Of a stretch of 64,000 nucleotides of DNA, positions 60,976 through 64,000 are shown one piece after another. The position numbers and the translations under genes were made by a program. Origin of the DNA: Lineus longissimus (lineage: Eukaryota; Nemertea; Pilidiophora; Heteronemertea; Lineidae); NCBI RefSeq assembly GCF_910592395.1, contig NC_088313.1:19052437-19116436 (forward strand). The letters run 5' to 3'. The notes beneath the pieces were generated by a model. That model was not told where the DNA came from and did not search any database. It was given only the letters and a program-made list of their open reading frames with translations. The first letter of the stretch is position 1. Each line of letters opens with the position of its first letter.

Positions 60976-63194
60976 TGTTAAATTTACGACCTAGGCAGTA
61001 TCACAAAGGGATCTGGGAGTAAATCGATTTTTGGTTCAAAATATCCTTCTCACTGAACATTTTACGCCTATAGAGCTTGACTGCAACTTCCCCGCTGACA
61101 TTTTTTGTTTCAATGAAAGGCCAATATCTTTGGAGGAAAGGGAACATGCTTGGAAGCGATGCGCAGTGTGCACATGCCTTACAACTTGTGCACAATCAGA
61201 GGCAGTCGGTCTATTATAATAGACCAAAAGAAATCAACTCAATAAGGATGTTGCCTGTAGCCGGCAAATTGTGACATGCCTTACCTAAAATCGCCTGTAG
61301 CTGGAAGGACCTCTGGATGACCCGGCCTCCGCTGTGCAGCAACATCAAAGGAATGATCTAGACTGGCAATACCCGATATTTTAAACACCATGAGATCTGA
61401 ACTCAAGCCATCTGTTAAGCTATGAAAGAGCGGCGCTTGGCTCAAAGCCAATTTGACTCTAAGAATGAGTGGTTTCATACTAGGTACACATTTTACCCTT
61501 CCAATACTGATATCTACTAGAAGGCCAGGTTTTAACCGCAGAGACAATTTTGTGAGAAATAGGCAAATGAATCTATCCATAACATCCACTCAGGCTAAAG
61601 GTTTCCTCAGTTATATCATATATATGTGTAGAAATAGATACAAACGTTTATTATCTCAGTGTATGTAGTATTGAGATGAATATATATGTAGCATTAAGCG
61701 ACTAAGAGTATCACCCCCCCCCCCCCCCCCCCCCCCCACTGGACAGGATGCTGGTCCATTGCAGGTTGGCAAACGTGCGTCTCAACTGACTATTCTGCCC
61801 AAGGGAATATTTGCACTTATAGAATTCAGTAGCTGAACTTCAGTGACTCAACTTTGTTGTACTGAACATTTGTAACAATCCGATTGTACCAACTGACAAT
61901 TTTAATGTACTATTGCGGCCACAGCACATAAAAAGTGCTCCTTTACTGTTGTCAATGTACAGTATCATATCAACCAGATGCCGAATAGAAGTCCCACTCG
62001 TGGTTACATCTAGGCATTTTTTTTCACTTAATTAAAACTTCAAGTTTACAATCGTGACCACCTCCAACACACTCGAACTAGTGCATGCATGATATCCGTA
62101 TATACATGAAGAACCTATGCTTTTGACGTGCCACGTGAGGAGATGGGATCTGGTGTGGCATCTGTCAGTGGTTTCCATATTTTAGGTTTTATCGTATTTT
62201 CCCCTATTCACGGACAAGGCGAATATTAACCGGACGACAATCATGCACAGCTTGATCTATTGTAGGGGCAACACTCACACACGGAAATACACACAGATAC
62301 TACACCCTCTAATTTTGCTTCAGAGGCGCTGATGGCCTATGAAAAAGAATAAGTTAAGAGATTCTATTGAGTCAATATTTCATCATTTATTTACGGCTCA
62401 TATTAGTTCAACATTAAATAGGACTGTGGTGTCCATTGCGAGAGTACCTGCAATGAAAGAAAATACATGTATAGCGAAATTAATTATGGTGATCATTCAG
62501 GTACAGGGTAATATGATCTATTTCATGAGGTACTGCGATTTTTGGTGATTTCAGACAGAAAAAAAACCCACATCAGCTGATGAATAGTCTTTCACGTGAA
62601 ACTTCTTAAGTCTGAAGTATCTTAAAACACTCACGTTCCAAAAATAGAAAAATCCATGACCAAGATCGAAACATTGTTCAAGACAGATTATATGGTATTA
62701 AAATTGCTAAATGTAATAATAATTTATTGATATAACTTTCAGACAGAGCAACATAAACATTGAACGAAGGATATTAACTAACAATATTCACATTCAAATT
62801 CAGATGGAAACAGAATAGACCTTGAAAAATACAATATCATTCTATTGTTTATTGCACAGTTGGGTCAATATCAATTATCTTACCATGTGTTTATTTCAGG
62901 TCAATTCATAGTAAAGACGATCTACCGGATTTTTAATATCCGCCCTCACGAATAATAGTTTAGAAATTTGAAATGGGTTTTGAACCATTTTCAAATAAAA
63001 TATTTCTGCTCCCATTTTGATATTCTCTTCTATCAATATTTAATCATAAAACAACAAAATTATTTCTATTTTATCTGTACTCGTTCTAACAAAATTACTC
63101 TCCATAATCATGGAGATATTTAATTGGTTGTTTAAAGCAACCAACATACCTAAATTATTGACTCAACTATTGACTATAAAACAAGCCTTGGATC
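60976..63194. other. No supportable gene; C24 run
   Basis: Short overlapping frames on both strands at 61000-61670 have no recognised motifs. A run of 24 C is at 61714-61737. The remainder is AT-rich and featureless up to the minisatellite. Confidence 0.5.
61714..61737. repeat. Poly-C run (24)
   Basis: Twenty-four uninterrupted C residues. Long G/C homopolymers are rare in AT-rich genomes and are often mis-sized by sequencing, so the exact length is doubtful. Confidence 0.9.
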
Positions 63195-64000
63195 TATGAA
63201 AGGATCGACCACGACGCAAACCAAACGTAGAATAGGAAAACGGTATGAAAGGATCGACCACGAAGCAAACCAAACGTAGAATAGGAAAACGGTATAAAAG
63301 GATCGACCACGAAGCAAACCAAACGTAGAATAGGAAAACGGTATGAAAGGATCGACCACGACGCAAACCAAACGTAGAATAGGAAAACGGTATGAAAGGA
63401 TCGACCACGACGCAAACCAAACGTAGAAGAGGAAAACGGTATGAAAGGATCGACCACGAAGCAAACCAAACGTAGAATAGGAAAACGGTATGAAAGGATC
63501 GACCACGACGCAAACCAAACGTAGAACAGGAAAACGGTATGAAAGGATCGACCACGACGCAAACCAAACGTAGAACAGGAAAACGGTATGAAAGGATCGA
63601 CCACGACGCAAACCAAACGTAGAAGAGGAAAACGGTATGAAAGGATCGACCACGACGCAAACCAAACGTAGAATAGGAAAACGGTATGAAAGGATCGACC
63701 ACGACGCAAACCAAACGTAGAATAGGAAAACGGTATGAAAGGATCGACCACGACGCAAACCAAACGTAGAAGAGGAAAACGGTATGAAAGGATCGACCAC
63801 GACGCAAACCAAACGTAGAAGAGGAAAACGGTATGAAAGGATCGACCACGACGCAAACCAAACGTAGAATAGGAAAACGGTATGAAAGGATCGACCACGA
63901 CGCAAACCAAACGTAGAATAGGAAAACGGCATGAAAGGATCGACCACGACGCAAACCAAACGTAGAAGAGGAAAACGGTATGAAAGGATCGACCACGACG
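63195..64000. repeat. 49-bp minisatellite, 16.4+ copies, runs off the window
   Basis: Units of exactly 49 bp start at 63195 and every 49 bases to 63979 with no insertion or deletion, sharing TATGAAAGGATCGACCACGA and GCAAACCAAACGTAGAA. Almost all variation is at two positions. After CCACGA the base is C or A (A only in units 2, 3 and 6), and after GTAGAA it is T, G or C. Unit 3 also has TATAAAAGG and unit 16 begins CATGAAAGG. Because 49 is not a multiple of 3, all three minus-strand frames pass through the same sequence and stay open for 238-277 codons. That follows from the repeat and is not evidence of coding. Confidence 0.98.

Noticed and set aside
63163-63996. Three long overlapping minus-strand frames (238-277 codons)
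   Set aside because: They are three readings of one 49-bp tandem repeat. If one frame has no stop over three units, all frames stay open. By rough calculation a random 49-codon cycle is stop-free about 10% of the time, so this is not evidence of a protein.
1-64000. A prokaryotic or viral operon reading of the window
   Set aside because: No long tightly packed ORFs, no ribosome-binding-site pattern, and clear introns and LINE tails instead.

Overview
The window looks like animal nuclear DNA, most likely from a marine invertebrate. It is AT-rich, long open frames are absent, and the one gene I can assemble with confidence is split by GT-AG introns. It also has CR1/L2-type retrotransposon tails, several minisatellites and frequent TACATGTA-type words. 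The phylum cannot be fixed from the sequence.

The only gene reconstructed end to end lies on the minus strand at 58478-60340. It has four exons and encodes a 187-residue secreted single-domain CAP/SCP protein (family of GLIPR2, CRISP and PR-1). It has a signal peptide, six cysteines and both CAP signature motifs, with Gln in place of one glutamate of the usual cavity tetrad. A 172-bp tandem duplication and a cluster of GACCAA/TTGGTC words lie just upstream of its start.

Elsewhere I see only isolated candidate exons, each resting on one or two splice-like sites plus an open frame: 6767-6953 (-), 34067-34220 (-), 41831-41966 (-), 55554-55692 (-), 56816-57131 (-) and 57473-57543 (+). None is recognisable as a known family.

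The repeat content is clearer. Three copies of one CR1/L2-like LINE 3' end (about 23270-23719 +, 30661-30870 +, 36747-37018 -) share a C-terminal reverse-transcriptase-ORF tail, a T-rich tract and an AGCGCTTA/TAAGCGCT stem-loop. Tandem arrays occur at 13544-13790 (16-bp unit), 19291-19955 (63/64-bp unit), 41150-41320 (about 42 bp) and 63195-64000 (49-bp unit, running off the window). Duplicated segments lie at 22601-23012, 29569-29690, 42466-42790, 50350-50610 and 60470-60814. Two near-perfect hairpins occur at 25220-25266 and 50897-50927.

The rest reads as intergenic or intronic sequence. Nothing resembles a prokaryotic operon, a CRISPR array, rRNA or a clean tRNA gene.
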